DNA from: Streptomyces xylophagus
GTDB taxonomy: Bacteria; Actinomycetota; Actinomycetes; Streptomycetales; Streptomycetaceae
Length of the DNA stretch: 64,000 bases
Direction: 5' to 3'
Assembly (NCBI RefSeq): GCF_000716435.1
Contig: NZ_JNWO01000003.1
Location: 62,001 to 126,000 of the forward strand
Under the pieces are notes generated by a model that worked only from the letters and a program-made list of their open reading frames with translations, did not search any database and had not been told where the DNA came from. This document shows, in pieces, positions 1 through 7,887 of the stretch. Each line of letters starts with the position of its first letter. Position 1 is the stretch's first letter. The position numbers were made by a program, and so were the translations under genes.

Positions 1-1
1 C

Positions 2-406
2 CGGGACCTGATCGAGGGCTGGCAGCGCAGCGACTTCCTCGCCGACCTCTGCGAGGACGCCGAGAACAACCGCGTCGGCATCCCACGTGACGAACTCGCC
101 CGGCACGGGCTGAAGTTCGACGATCTGCTGAGCAAGTCACCGGGATGCGTACCGGCGTTGGACCGGGTGGTTCGGGCGCAGGCCGACCTCGCGGAGGCCA
201 CGCTCGCCGGCTGCCGTACGCTCCCCGAACTCGTCGCGGCGGAACACCGGCCGTTCCTCGACGCGTTGATCGCCGTCCAGGAACTGCGACTCGGCGCGGT
301 GCGACGCGAAGGGGGCAGGGTCCTGCTGCACGACACGGGTCCGCCGACTCTCGCCACCCTGCGCGTCCTGGCCCGGCAGTACCGACGGGCACGCCGGTAC
401 GCCTAG
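2..406 (+). CDS. Squalene/phytoene synthase family protein (3' fragment)
   Basis: Only the C-terminal ~134 residues lie in the window; the reading frame is open from base 2 to the TAG at 404-406. The fragment begins with a DFLADLCEDAENNRVGIP stretch. This matches the second aspartate-rich motif (DxxxD followed by ED) and the 'R-x-x-x-P' region of trans-isoprenyl diphosphate synthases that condense two prenyl diphosphates head to head (HpnC/HpnD, CrtB families). The first aspartate motif is off the left edge, so activity and substrate (FPP versus GGPP) cannot be judged. Its stop codon overlaps the stop of the convergent TetR gene. It is not obviously linked to the terpene operon 10 kb away. 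Confidence 0.72.
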   Translation, partial: RDLIEGWQRSDFLADLCEDAENNRVGIPRDELARHGLKFDDLLSKSPGCVPALDRVVRAQADLAEATLAGCRTLPELVAAEHRPFLDALIAVQELRLGAVRREGGRVLLHDTGPPTLATLRVLARQYRRARRYA

Positions 407-990
407 GGCATCAAGTGGGCCTGCACGGTGGGTCCGTAGTGGTCGACGATGATGTCGATCGGGGTCGAGCGCAGTCGGGCGCCGCGCGCGATGCCGTACA
501 TGACGCCGAGGCCGAGGAGCGTCGCGACGGCGAGTTCGGCGCGCAGGGCGGCGTCGGGGCCGGGGAGGCGTTCGGTGAGGCGGTCGACCACCTGGGCGCG
601 GAAGTTGACGCGGAGGATGTCGCCGTGGTCGCCCTGGAGAGGCGCGAACGCGATCCGCAGCAGCGGGTCGGCACCCCGCTCGCGCTGGCTGACCAGGACG
701 TGCCGGACCATGTGGCGGCCGAGCGCGTCGAGCGGGGCGTCCAGGAGATCCTCCGCGTCGGTCTCGAAGGACATGACACGGGCGAACAGGGCGTCCTTGT
801 TGCCGAAGTACTTGAGGATCAACGGCGCGCTCACACCGGCGCGTTCGGCGACGGCCTTGAGGGTGATGTCGGCGTGCGCGTTCCGCGCGAGGAGGTATCG
901 GGCCGCCCTGAGGATGGCCGCCTTGGTCGCCTCGGCGTCCCGGCGTGCGGGCGGGGACGCGGTGGGTGGAGTGGTGCTCACGGCACTCAT
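403..990 (-). CDS. TetR family transcriptional regulator
   Basis: A 195-residue TetR-type repressor. The N-terminal helix-turn-helix spans about residues 18-65 (ATKAAILRAARYLL ... VAERAGVSAPLILKYFGNKDALF), with the usual variable ligand-binding C-terminus. I chose the ATG at 988-990 because it forms an ATGA overlap with the stop of the upstream MFS gene, which predicts translational coupling. The longer open frame upstream is a shadow of the MFS gene. Co-transcription with an efflux pump and the twin palindromes ahead of the pump suggest it represses that operon and responds to a pump substrate. The ligand cannot be told from sequence. Confidence 0.9.
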   Translation of the reverse strand: MSAVSTTPPTASPPARRDAEATKAAILRAARYLLARNAHADITLKAVAERAGVSAPLILKYFGNKDALFARVMSFETDAEDLLDAPLDALGRHMVRHVLVSQRERGADPLLRIAFAPLQGDHGDILRVNFRAQVVDRLTERLPGPDAALRAELAVATLLGLGVMYGIARGARLRSTPIDIIVDHYGPTVQAHLMP

Positions 991-2498
991 GCTCCCTCCA
1001 ACGCCTCGTCCCGCGCGCCCTCCGCACGGCCCCGGGCGCGCCGCGTGTCGTCGGAGGTGGGATCGCCCGGGATGGTCAGTGCCGCCGCACACGCCACCAG
1101 GGCGATCACGCCCGCGATGCCGAACGCCATCAGGTATCCGTGCAGCGTGGGCAGCGGGAGCCCACCGACCAGGCTGGTGTGGTGCACCAGTACGGCGGCC
1201 ACCACGGCGCTGGAGACGGCCTGGCCGATGGTGCGCATCAGGACGTTGACGCCGTTGGCGGACGCGGTCTGGCCGGCCGGGACGGCGCGCAGGATGAGCG
1301 TGGGCAGCGCCGAGTAGGCGAAGGTGGTGCCGGTGGCCACCACCGTCGCGCCCAGGATGATCGTCCACAGGTCACGGCTGTCGGCGATGCGCACCACATA
1401 GCCGAGCGCGATGATCGCGGCGCCGAGGGCGAGCGTGATGCGCGGGCCGCGGGCCGCCGAGATCCGGGCCGAGACGGGTGAGAGCAGCAGCATGGTGACG
1501 CCGCCGGGCAGCAGGCACAGGCCGGTCTGGACGATGGTCAGTCCGAGCCCGTACCCGGTGGCCTTGGGCGCCTGCACCAGTTGGGCCGTGACCAGGGAGT
1601 TGGCGTAGAACGCGAAGCCGGTCAGCAGGGCCGCCACATGGGAGAGGCCCACCCTGGGGCGGGACACCAACCGCAGGTCCACCAGCGGGAGTTCGGTGCG
1701 CAGTTGCTGCCACCACCACAGGCCGAACACGACGACGGTGGCGAGGAACAGGGCCAGGATGCGCGGGCTCCCCCACCCCCACTGGCCGCCCTGCGACACC
1801 CCGAGCAGCAGACATATCAGCCCTGCGGCCAGCCCGAGCGTGCCGAGCACGTCGAAACGGCCGGGCTCACGGACAGGCGACTCGCGCACCGCCCACCAGA
1901 TCCCCCACACGCCGACCGCACCGAGCGCGCTGGTCGCCCAGAACATGACGTGCCAGTTGGCGTACTGCACGATCAGCGCCGCGAGCGGCAGGCCGAGCGC
2001 GGCGCCGATGCCGACCGTGGAACTCATCAGCGCGACCGCGCTGCCCCGGCGCTCCGGGGGCAGTTCGTCGCGCAGGATGCTGATCGACAGGGGGACGACG
2101 GCGGCGGCCGCGCCTTGCAGCGCGCGGGCGGTGATGAGCACGCGGATGTCGGAGGACAGGGCGCACATGACCGAACCCACGGTCATCAGGCTCAGGGCGC
2201 CGGTCAGGACCCGTCGCTTGCCGTACATGTCACCGGCCCGGCCGAGCACGGGGGTGAGGACGGCGCCGGAGAGCAGGGTCGCGGTGACCATCCAGGAGAC
2301 GGCGCCCGCGGAGGAGTGGGTCAGCCGGGGCAGGGACGGCAGCAGCGGTACGACCACGGTCTGCATGACCGCCATGAGGATCCCGCCGAACGCCAGCACC
2401 GGCACGGTGAGCCGGTCCCGCAAGGGGGGCCGCCCGGCAGTGGTGCCGGGCGGGTCGGGTATCGGGGCGGGCTGGCCCATGGGCACTCCAGCTGGCAC
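987..2498 (-). CDS. MFS transporter (DHA2-like, 14-TM drug efflux type)
   Basis: 503 residues, the usual length of 14-helix DHA2 drug:proton antiporters. Hydrophobic segments run the length of the protein from about residue 30. The conserved loop motif GRAGDMYGKRRVL after TM2 is the MFS motif A, and the stretch around 'MSSTVGIGAALGLPLAALI' matches the motif C antiporter region. The start could be this ATG or a second in-frame ATG six codons inside. It is the first gene of a two-gene operon with the TetR gene, overlapping it by four bases. Two 18-bp palindromes sit 10-50 bp upstream. Likely role: export of a toxic small molecule across the cell membrane, inducible by it. Confidence 0.9.
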   Translation of the reverse strand: MPAGVPMGQPAPIPDPPGTTAGRPPLRDRLTVPVLAFGGILMAVMQTVVVPLLPSLPRLTHSSAGAVSWMVTATLLSGAVLTPVLGRAGDMYGKRRVLTGALSLMTVGSVMCALSSDIRVLITARALQGAAAAVVPLSISILRDELPPERRGSAVALMSSTVGIGAALGLPLAALIVQYANWHVMFWATSALGAVGVWGIWWAVRESPVREPGRFDVLGTLGLAAGLICLLLGVSQGGQWGWGSPRILALFLATVVVFGLWWWQQLRTELPLVDLRLVSRPRVGLSHVAALLTGFAFYANSLVTAQLVQAPKATGYGLGLTIVQTGLCLLPGGVTMLLLSPVSARISAARGPRITLALGAAIIALGYVVRIADSRDLWTIILGATVVATGTTFAYSALPTLILRAVPAGQTASANGVNVLMRTIGQAVSSAVVAAVLVHHTSLVGGLPLPTLHGYLMAFGIAGVIALVACAAALTIPGDPTSDDTRRARGRAEGARDEALEGA

Positions 2499-2507
2499 GA
2501 AAAAGAA

Positions 2508-2549
2508 GGTGAATGGCTATTCACCCTATCCGGTGAATAGCCATTCACC
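2508..2549 (-). promoter_or_regulatory. Twin palindromic operator upstream of MFS-TetR operon
   Basis: GGTGAATGGCTATTCACC (2508-2525) and GGTGAATAGCCATTCACC (2532-2549) are exact reverse complements, six bases apart. Each half is itself a GTGAAT-4-ATTCAC palindrome, so this is a doubled TetR-type operator. On the minus strand a TAGGGT hexamer, close to the Streptomyces TAGRRT -10, lies between the two copies, so binding would cover the promoter. Assignment to the TetR encoded in the operon is inference from position. Confidence 0.75.
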
Positions 2550-2599
2550 CAATCTCCTCGGACCTGCGCCCGGAGGGCCGACCGCTCGCGGAGGGCGCC

Positions 2600-3817
2600 C
2601 TACTTGCGGGAGGCGAGCGCCCGCGCGTGCACGGTCCGGGCGACCTTGGGGCCGAGCCAGCGCTTGAACCGACGCAGCGCCTCCAGCCGGCCCGCCGCCT
2701 TGTCGATGCCGTAGTACACCTGCGGCGGCACGTACGGCAGCAGGGGCGAGTGGCGCTGGCCGAGCAGGGCGAACATGCGGTGCGGGGGCAGGTGGATGTA
2801 GCGCTGGAGGTTCTCGTACCACTGGGCGCTGTAGCGGGCCGCGCTCTGGATGGACAACAGGGCGGATTTACGGCGCTGTTCGTAGTCCGCGAGGGCCCGC
2901 GGCAGTTCGGTGTGGTCGCGCAGGGCGTCGGCGAGCGCGATGGCGTCCTCCAGGGCGAGGGTGGTGCCGGCGCCGATGGAGTAGTGGGTGGTGTGGGCGG
3001 CGTCGCCGAGCAGGACGAGGTTGCCGCGGTGCCAGGTGCTGTTGGTGAGGGTGCGGAAGTTCAGCCATTGGGCGCTGCCGTCGGACGAGGCGCGGCCGAT
3101 CAGGGAGTGGCCGTCCAGGAGGTCGGCGAAGAGCTTCTCCAGCAGGGCGAGGCCGTCGGCCTCCGCCGCGGTGTCGAGGCCGAGGCCGGTCCAGGTCTCG
3201 GGCGCGCACTCGATGACGCAGGTGCTGCCCTCGGGGCCGAACGCGTAGCCGTAGCACCAGATCCAGCCGTGGTCGGTCTCCACGAAGGCGAAGGTGAAGG
3301 AGCCGAAGACCTTGCTGGTGCCGAGCCAGATGTACTGGTTGCGGCCGGGCTTGAGTTCGGTGCCGAAGTGGTCGGCGTGGCGGGTGCGCAGTGCGCTGTT
3401 GACACCGTCGGCGGCCACGACCAGATCCGCGTCGGGCAGGTCGTCGGCGGTGATGTCGTGGTCGAACTCCAGCCGCACGCCGAGGGATCTGGCCCGCTCG
3501 GCGAGGATCTTGAGGAGCCGGTGGCGGCCGATGCCGTGGCCCTCGTCACCGGGTTGAGTGGTCGTCAGATCCCGGATGCGGGCGACCCCGTCGCTCCAGC
3601 GCACCGAATGCTCGTCGACGGCCTGCGCCGACTCCGGGTCGTACTCCCGGAGTTGGTCGAGCAGCCCGCGCCAGTACGTCACGCCCCAGCCGTAGGTCGA
3701 ACCCTCGGGGTTGCGCTCGTAGACGGTGATGTCGTGGGACGGGTCCTGCCGCTTCAGCAGGATCGAGAGATACAGACCGGCGGGCCCGCCTCCGACACAG
3801 GCGACCTTCACGCGCAC
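2600..3817 (-). CDS. FAD-dependent aromatic-ring monooxygenase (PHBH fold)
   Basis: 405 residues with all three hallmark FAD motifs of class A flavoprotein hydroxylases. The Rossmann GxGxxG is near the N-terminus (VACVGGGPAGLYLSILL, residues 5-21). The DG motif is VVAADGVNSALR in the middle, and the GD motif LVLLGDAAHTTHYSIGAG follows. The YGWGVTYWRGLL region after the first motif resembles the group containing anthraniloyl-CoA and salicylyl-CoA hydroxylases and VioD, rather than phenol hydroxylases. The start is GTG at 3815-3817. It is probably a soluble NAD(P)H-dependent hydroxylase of an aromatic acid, CoA ester or indole-type substrate. No CoA ligase is adjacent, so the substrate is unassigned. 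Confidence 0.85.
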   Translation of the reverse strand: MRVKVACVGGGPAGLYLSILLKRQDPSHDITVYERNPEGSTYGWGVTYWRGLLDQLREYDPESAQAVDEHSVRWSDGVARIRDLTTTQPGDEGHGIGRHRLLKILAERARSLGVRLEFDHDITADDLPDADLVVAADGVNSALRTRHADHFGTELKPGRNQYIWLGTSKVFGSFTFAFVETDHGWIWCYGYAFGPEGSTCVIECAPETWTGLGLDTAAEADGLALLEKLFADLLDGHSLIGRASSDGSAQWLNFRTLTNSTWHRGNLVLLGDAAHTTHYSIGAGTTLALEDAIALADALRDHTELPRALADYEQRRKSALLSIQSAARYSAQWYENLQRYIHLPPHRMFALLGQRHSPLLPYVPPQVYYGIDKAAGRLEALRRFKRWLGPKVARTVHARALASRK

Positions 3818-3903
3818 ACCCCTGGAGATTACTCAAAGTGGTCAAGTAGGACCGCAGAGTAGCAGGCTGGAGGGGCGGTGCCGCGCTTCTCCACCATCGG
3901 ACG

Positions 3904-4368
3904 GTGGACTGGGGAACTCTTGCGGGCACGGCCCTCGGCGCCGTCCTGGGTGTCGGTACGACGCTTGTCGCCGAGCGGTCACGGTGGCGGCGGGAGCACA
4001 CGGCCCGCGAACGCGCCGTCAAACAGCAGCTGTACGCCGAGTACCTCGGGGCGCTCTCGCTGACCACACATCAGCTGAGGGATCTGAAGCGCAACACCGG
4101 CCTGACGAGGGAGGAGCGCATCAGGCGGGCGGGCGAGATCCTGGGGTCCACCGCCGCCTACAATCTCCGCTACCAGATGCTGATCATCGCCCCCGAGCCT
4201 CTCGGCGCGACGGCGGACCAGGCGTTCAGGTGCGTCCGGGACCTACGGGACCGTTTCGACGGACCCGACGTCGGCACGGACCCCGAGTGGTCGTCGACGA
4301 TGAGCGCCGTCAGTGAGTCCCTCAAGTCCCTTCGGGCGGCGATGCGTTCGGACCTCACCTCGGACTGA
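3904..4368 (+). CDS. Hypothetical small membrane-anchored protein
   Basis: 154 residues from a GTG start. The first ~22 residues form a glycine/alanine-rich hydrophobic helix (WGTLAGTALGAVLGVGTTLVA). A strongly basic, charged, probably helical cytoplasmic domain follows (SRWRREHTARERAVKQQLYAEYL and later). That layout fits a single-pass protein with a cytosolic coiled or helical domain. I recognise no catalytic motif. It stands alone between a divergent monooxygenase gene and the convergent RNase H gene. Confidence 0.65.
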   Translation: MDWGTLAGTALGAVLGVGTTLVAERSRWRREHTARERAVKQQLYAEYLGALSLTTHQLRDLKRNTGLTREERIRRAGEILGSTAAYNLRYQMLIIAPEPLGATADQAFRCVRDLRDRFDGPDVGTDPEWSSTMSAVSESLKSLRAAMRSDLTSD

Positions 4369-4375
4369 GTCGGCC

Positions 4376-5059
4376 TCAGGCCTCAGCGGTGCGACACTCC
4401 GGGTGACCCCAGCCCTGGGCGTTCTTGCTGATGGGCTCGCCGGCCGCGTAGGCGCGACCGCACAGGCAGCGGCCGGGGAACTTCGCCTTGATGGTGCGGG
4501 GGGCCGAACTCGCGCTCTTCCGGGGCGACTTGGCCGCACTCGTGCGGGCGGACTTCTTCGGGGTGTCGGGCGAGGGCGGCGGTTCCGGGGAGCCGAGGTC
4601 GCTGCCCGCGGGTTCCTGGACGACGGCGGCCTGGCTGGCGGCGCGGTCGGCGAAGTCGTTCAGGGGGTCGCCGTCGACCTGGTGGGCGGGGACGTATCGG
4701 AACTCGACCGAGCGGCCGTCGAGCAACTCGTCGATGCGGACGACCAGTTCCTGGTTGGCGACCGGCTTGCCGCCGGACGTCTTCCAGCCGTTGCGTTTCC
4801 AGCCGGGCAGCCAGGTGGTGACCGCCTTCATGGCGTACTGCGAGTCCATACGGATCTCCAGCGGTACGTCCGGTGCGGTCGCCGTCAACAGGCGCTCCAG
4901 CGCGGTGAGTTCGGCGACGTTGTTGGTGGCCTTGCCGAGCGGTCCCGCCTCCCAGCGGGCCGGGCTCTCCTTGTCGTCCGACACGACCCAGGCCCAGGCA
5001 GCCGGCCCGGGATTCCCCTTCGAAGCCCCGTCGCACGCGGCCACCACACGTTCACGCAT
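4376..5059 (-). CDS. Ribonuclease HI with C-terminal zinc-binding-like tail
   Basis: 227 residues. The N-terminal 145 residues are a type 1 RNase H domain with the full D-E-D-D metal set: D10 (ACDGASKGNPGP), E50 (NNVAELTALERLL), D72 (RMDSQYAMKAV) and D138 (NDFADRA). It should cut RNA in RNA-DNA hybrids in the cytoplasm. After a proline/serine/lysine linker (about 150-190) comes a compact tail with C198, C200, H219 and C222 (CxC ... HPEC), which looks like a small zinc-binding module. The start at the ATG of MRERVVAACDG is the best fit; an alternative ATG lies four codons upstream. Longer upstream open frame is antisense to the SDR gene. Confidence 0.88.
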   Translation of the reverse strand: MRERVVAACDGASKGNPGPAAWAWVVSDDKESPARWEAGPLGKATNNVAELTALERLLTATAPDVPLEIRMDSQYAMKAVTTWLPGWKRNGWKTSGGKPVANQELVVRIDELLDGRSVEFRYVPAHQVDGDPLNDFADRAASQAAVVQEPAGSDLGSPEPPPSPDTPKKSARTSAAKSPRKSASSAPRTIKAKFPGRCLCGRAYAAGEPISKNAQGWGHPECRTAEA

Positions 5060-5152
5060 GCGCCCGATCATGCCATGGCCGCGCGACGGACTCCGCGTCG
5101 CCCCGGACGGGCGGGGCCGCTTCGAAAGGGCGTCTCTCACAGCGAGTGCTAA

Positions 5153-5170
5153 TATACAGGTGTCAAATAA
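5153..5170 (+). promoter_or_regulatory. Operator-like motif shared with the 7.85 kb promoter
   Basis: TATACAGGTGTCAAATAA lies 20 bp upstream of the SDR start and follows an AT-rich TAATAT block that could be the -10. It matches 15 of 18 positions of the motif at 7850-7867, read on the minus strand ahead of the SnoaL-like gene and beside a TetR gene. This suggests one regulator controls both promoters. Confidence 0.55.
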
Positions 5171-5189
5171 CCCACCTTTGGGGTGCCAG

Positions 5190-6122
5190 ATGTTCAGTGC
5201 GGACGCAACCGCCGCCGAAGTGATCGACGGCGTCGACCTGCACGGCCGCCGGGCCGTGGTGACCGGGGCCAGTTCCGGGATCGGGGTGGAGACGGCCCGG
5301 GCGCTCGCCTCGGCCGGTGCCGATGTCACGCTGGCCGTGCGGGACACCGACGCGGGAGCCCGAGTGGTGGAGCGCCTGGAGAAGGAACTGCCGCCGGGAT
5401 CGGGGCAGTTGACGGTGGGACGGCTCGACCTCGCCGACCGGTCGACGATCGCGGCGTTCGTGGCGGCCTGGCAGGGCCCGTTGCACATCCTGGTCAACAA
5501 CGCCGGAGTGATGGCCACCCCCGAACTCACCCGCACGCCCGAGGGCCGGGAATGGCAGTTCGGTGTCAACCACCTGGGCCACTTCGCCCTCGCCACCGGC
5601 CTCCATCCGGCACTCGCCGCGGCGGACGGCGCGCGGGTCGTGTCGGTGAGCTCCATCGGCCACCTCTTCTCGCCGGTCGTCTTCGACGACCTGGACTACC
5701 GCTTCCGCCCTTACGACCCCTGGACCTCGTACGGGCAGTCGAAGACGGCCAACGCCCTGTTCGCCGTCGGTGCCGCCGAGCGCTGGGCCGACGACGGCAT
5801 CACCGCGAACGCGCTGATGCCGGGCAACATCGCGGACACGTCCCTGGCCCGGCACATGGACATGGACCAGGTGGCCGCCTTCATCGCCTCGGGCGAACTG
5901 GCGCTGCCCCCGCAGAAGTCGGTCGAGCAGGGCGCCGCGACCTCGGTGCTGCTGGCCGCCTCGCCGACCGTGCAAGGCGTCACCGGCGGCTACTTCGAGG
6001 ACTGCGCCCGCTCCGAACCGGTCACCCAGCGGGCCGGTGCCGTCGCCGGCGTCGCGCCGTACGCGCTGGACCGGGAGAACGCGGCCCGGCTGTGGGCCGT
6101 ATCCGAAGATCTCGTCGGCTAG
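5190..6122 (+). CDS. SDR family oxidoreductase
   Basis: 310 residues of the classical/extended retinol-dehydrogenase-like SDR type. The NAD(P)-binding motif TGASSGIG is at residues 25-32, followed by NNAG (VNNAGVMATPE), the catalytic Ser region (VVSVSSIGHL) and the YxxxK pair in SYGQSKTANALF. It would carry out NAD(P)-dependent oxidation or reduction of a carbonyl/alcohol in the cytoplasm. The ATG at 5190 follows the motif-bearing promoter. A close paralogue sits at 44081 (same NHLGHF, YGQSKTANALFAV and C-terminal AARLW-VS signatures). It is followed 16 bp later by the LtrA-family gene, possibly co-transcribed. Confidence 0.9.
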   Translation: MFSADATAAEVIDGVDLHGRRAVVTGASSGIGVETARALASAGADVTLAVRDTDAGARVVERLEKELPPGSGQLTVGRLDLADRSTIAAFVAAWQGPLHILVNNAGVMATPELTRTPEGREWQFGVNHLGHFALATGLHPALAAADGARVVSVSSIGHLFSPVVFDDLDYRFRPYDPWTSYGQSKTANALFAVGAAERWADDGITANALMPGNIADTSLARHMDMDQVAAFIASGELALPPQKSVEQGAATSVLLAASPTVQGVTGGYFEDCARSEPVTQRAGAVAGVAPYALDRENAARLWAVSEDLVG

Positions 6123-6138
6123 CCCCTACGCTGCGCGC

Positions 6139-7350
6139 ATGACCTCGCGACACGAGCAGTGGGCCCGGCTGCGCCGTCAGTTGTGGCGGCCTCCGCGCCC
6201 CCACGGTGAGCAGCCCCGCGAGCGGGTGGTCGGGCCGCTCGAACTCTTCTACGACCTGGTCGTGGTCGTGCTGGTGGCGCAGGCCGCCCATCACTTGTCC
6301 GGGGAACTCGACTGGCACGGCCTCGGCCTGTTCGCCGCGGTGTTCGCGCTGGTGTGGATCGCGTGGCTCAACGGCAGCCTGCACCACGAACTGCACGGCC
6401 ACGAGGACGCGCGCGGCCGGAGCATGTTCCTGTTGCAGATCCTGGTGCTCGTCCCGCTGGGGGCGTTCATCCCCGAGGCGGGTGACGCGCGCGGAGTCGC
6501 GTTCGCCGTGGACGCGGGGGTGCTGTTCGCGGTGCTGGCGCTGCTGTGGCTGCTGGCATCGCGCGGTGACAGTGCCGAATTCCGGCGCCCCAGCAAGCTG
6601 TTCGTGACGGGTACGGCGCTCTGCGCGGTCGTGCTGGCCGCGAGCGCCGCGTTGCCCGCGGACGCCCGGGTGCTGACGTGGGGTGCGCTGGCCGTCGTCT
6701 ATCTGGCGGGGTTCGTGTTCGTGCTCGGCAGGGCCATTCCGGAACAGGTCGTCGGGCTCAGCGTGACCGACGCGATCGCGGAACGGTTCGGGCTGTTCAT
6801 CATCATCGTGCTCGGCGAGAACGTGACCGGGGTGGTCGACGGACTGGCCCACGAGCCGACCAACGCACTCACCCTCGCCGTCGGACTCGTCGCCGTCGTC
6901 GTCGGCTTCGGCGCCTGGTGGACCTACTTCGACTTCGCCGGCCACCGGCTGCCGAGGCCCACACGCGCGGGCGCCCTGCAGTGGATGATGATCCACCTGC
7001 CGCTCACGGGCGCGGTGGCCGCCATGGGCGCCGCGATGGTCGGCCTCGTCGAGCACGCCCACGACAGCCGGACCCCGGCCGCCACGGCCTGGGTGCTCTG
7101 CGGGGGTACGGCCGTCGTGCTCTGCGCGACGATGGTGCTCGCGGCGTCCCTGCGCGCCTGGAACGAGAACCTCGGGCTCTACCGGCCCCTGGCCCGCACC
7201 AGTGCCGCCATGGCCGTGCTGTGCGTGGGAGTGGGCGCCGTACGCCCGGCTCCACTCACCCTCGGCCTGTTGCTCGTCCTGTTCCTCGGCATCCCCTGGG
7301 GATACGCCGTCGCCAACCGTGTGGCCCACGCGGAGGAGGTCGCCGCGTGA
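6139..7350 (+). CDS. Low temperature requirement protein A (LtrA) family membrane protein
   Basis: 403 residues, almost entirely hydrophobic, with about ten or more transmembrane helices. The signature N-terminal PLELFYDLVVVVLVAQAAH (around residues 32-50) is typical of the LtrA family, as is the later ERFGLFIIIVLGENVTGVV stretch. The family was named from a Listeria gene needed for growth in the cold, but the biochemical role is unknown. The ATG at 6139 is preferred over an upstream start inside the SDR gene. It lies 16 bp after the SDR stop, so the two could form one transcript. Confidence 0.85.
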   Translation: MTSRHEQWARLRRQLWRPPRPHGEQPRERVVGPLELFYDLVVVVLVAQAAHHLSGELDWHGLGLFAAVFALVWIAWLNGSLHHELHGHEDARGRSMFLLQILVLVPLGAFIPEAGDARGVAFAVDAGVLFAVLALLWLLASRGDSAEFRRPSKLFVTGTALCAVVLAASAALPADARVLTWGALAVVYLAGFVFVLGRAIPEQVVGLSVTDAIAERFGLFIIIVLGENVTGVVDGLAHEPTNALTLAVGLVAVVVGFGAWWTYFDFAGHRLPRPTRAGALQWMMIHLPLTGAVAAMGAAMVGLVEHAHDSRTPAATAWVLCGGTAVVLCATMVLAASLRAWNENLGLYRPLARTSAAMAVLCVGVGAVRPAPLTLGLLLVLFLGIPWGYAVANRVAHAEEVAA

Positions 7351-7362
7351 CCCGCGCACGCG

Positions 7363-7830
7363 TCAGGGCGTCGAGGGGCGCGTCTCGGTCCAGTCGACCA
7401 TCAGCCGGCGTTCGGCGAAGTACCACTCGCCGTCCTGCTTGGTGAACTCGTCGAGGTAGCGGATGGAGGCGATCATCAGCGTGCGCTGCCCGGACTCGTC
7501 GACCGCGATGTGGTGGGCGATGCAGTAGCTCTCGCCGGTCGCCCGGTCGCCGTCCAGCGAGACGGTGCTCTGGCCGTTGAAGTGCGTGGTCGCCTGGTAG
7601 GTGTTGAGGTTGTCGAACACCGGGGCCAGGGACTCGCGCCCGTGCAGGGTCTGCGTCGGCTCGGCCGCCTTCGCGTCCATGAACACCAGGAACCGCGTGT
7701 CCTCGGTGAACAGACCCATCTGCCCCTTGGCGTCCCGCCGGTCCGCGCAGTGCGCGTACGCGTCGACGAGTTCCCGGATGGCCAGTCGGTCGGCGGCTTC
7801 CTGAGGTGAGATATCGGTGTGCGAGGCCAT
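7363..7830 (-). CDS. SnoaL-like / NTF2-fold protein
   Basis: 155 residues with the NTF2-like pattern of an N-terminal helix pair (AADRLAIRELVDAYAHCADRR) and a curved sheet (ATTHFNGQSTVSLDGD ... YFAERRLMVDW). The family includes SnoaL-type cyclases, steroid isomerases and dehydratases; this member could be an enzyme or a ligand-binding protein. The ATG at 7828-7830 has an AAAGGAAC ribosome site. It is divergent from the TetR gene at 7888, and the shared motif 20 bp upstream suggests control by that regulator. Confidence 0.78.
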   Translation of the reverse strand: MASHTDISPQEAADRLAIRELVDAYAHCADRRDAKGQMGLFTEDTRFLVFMDAKAAEPTQTLHGRESLAPVFDNLNTYQATTHFNGQSTVSLDGDRATGESYCIAHHIAVDESGQRTLMIASIRYLDEFTKQDGEWYFAERRLMVDWTETRPSTP

Positions 7831-7849
7831 GGCCGTTCCTTTCGCCACA

Positions 7850-7867
7850 CTATTTGACATGTGTATA
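7850..7867 (-). promoter_or_regulatory. Operator-like motif between SnoaL-like and TetR genes
   Basis: Read on the minus strand this is TATACACATGTCAAATAG, 15/18 identical to the motif at 5153-5170. It lies in the 57-bp divergent gap. The TATACA could serve as the -10 of the SnoaL-like gene, while the TTGACA within the plus-strand reading resembles a -35. Assignment to the adjacent TetR is inference. Confidence 0.55.
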
Positions 7868-7887
7868 AAATCACTCTCCATGGCAGA

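Noticed and set aside
7861..7887. Upstream GTG start of the TetR at 7888
   Set aside because: It lies inside the operator-like motif and lacks a ribosome site. The GTG at 7888 is a better choice, though not certain.
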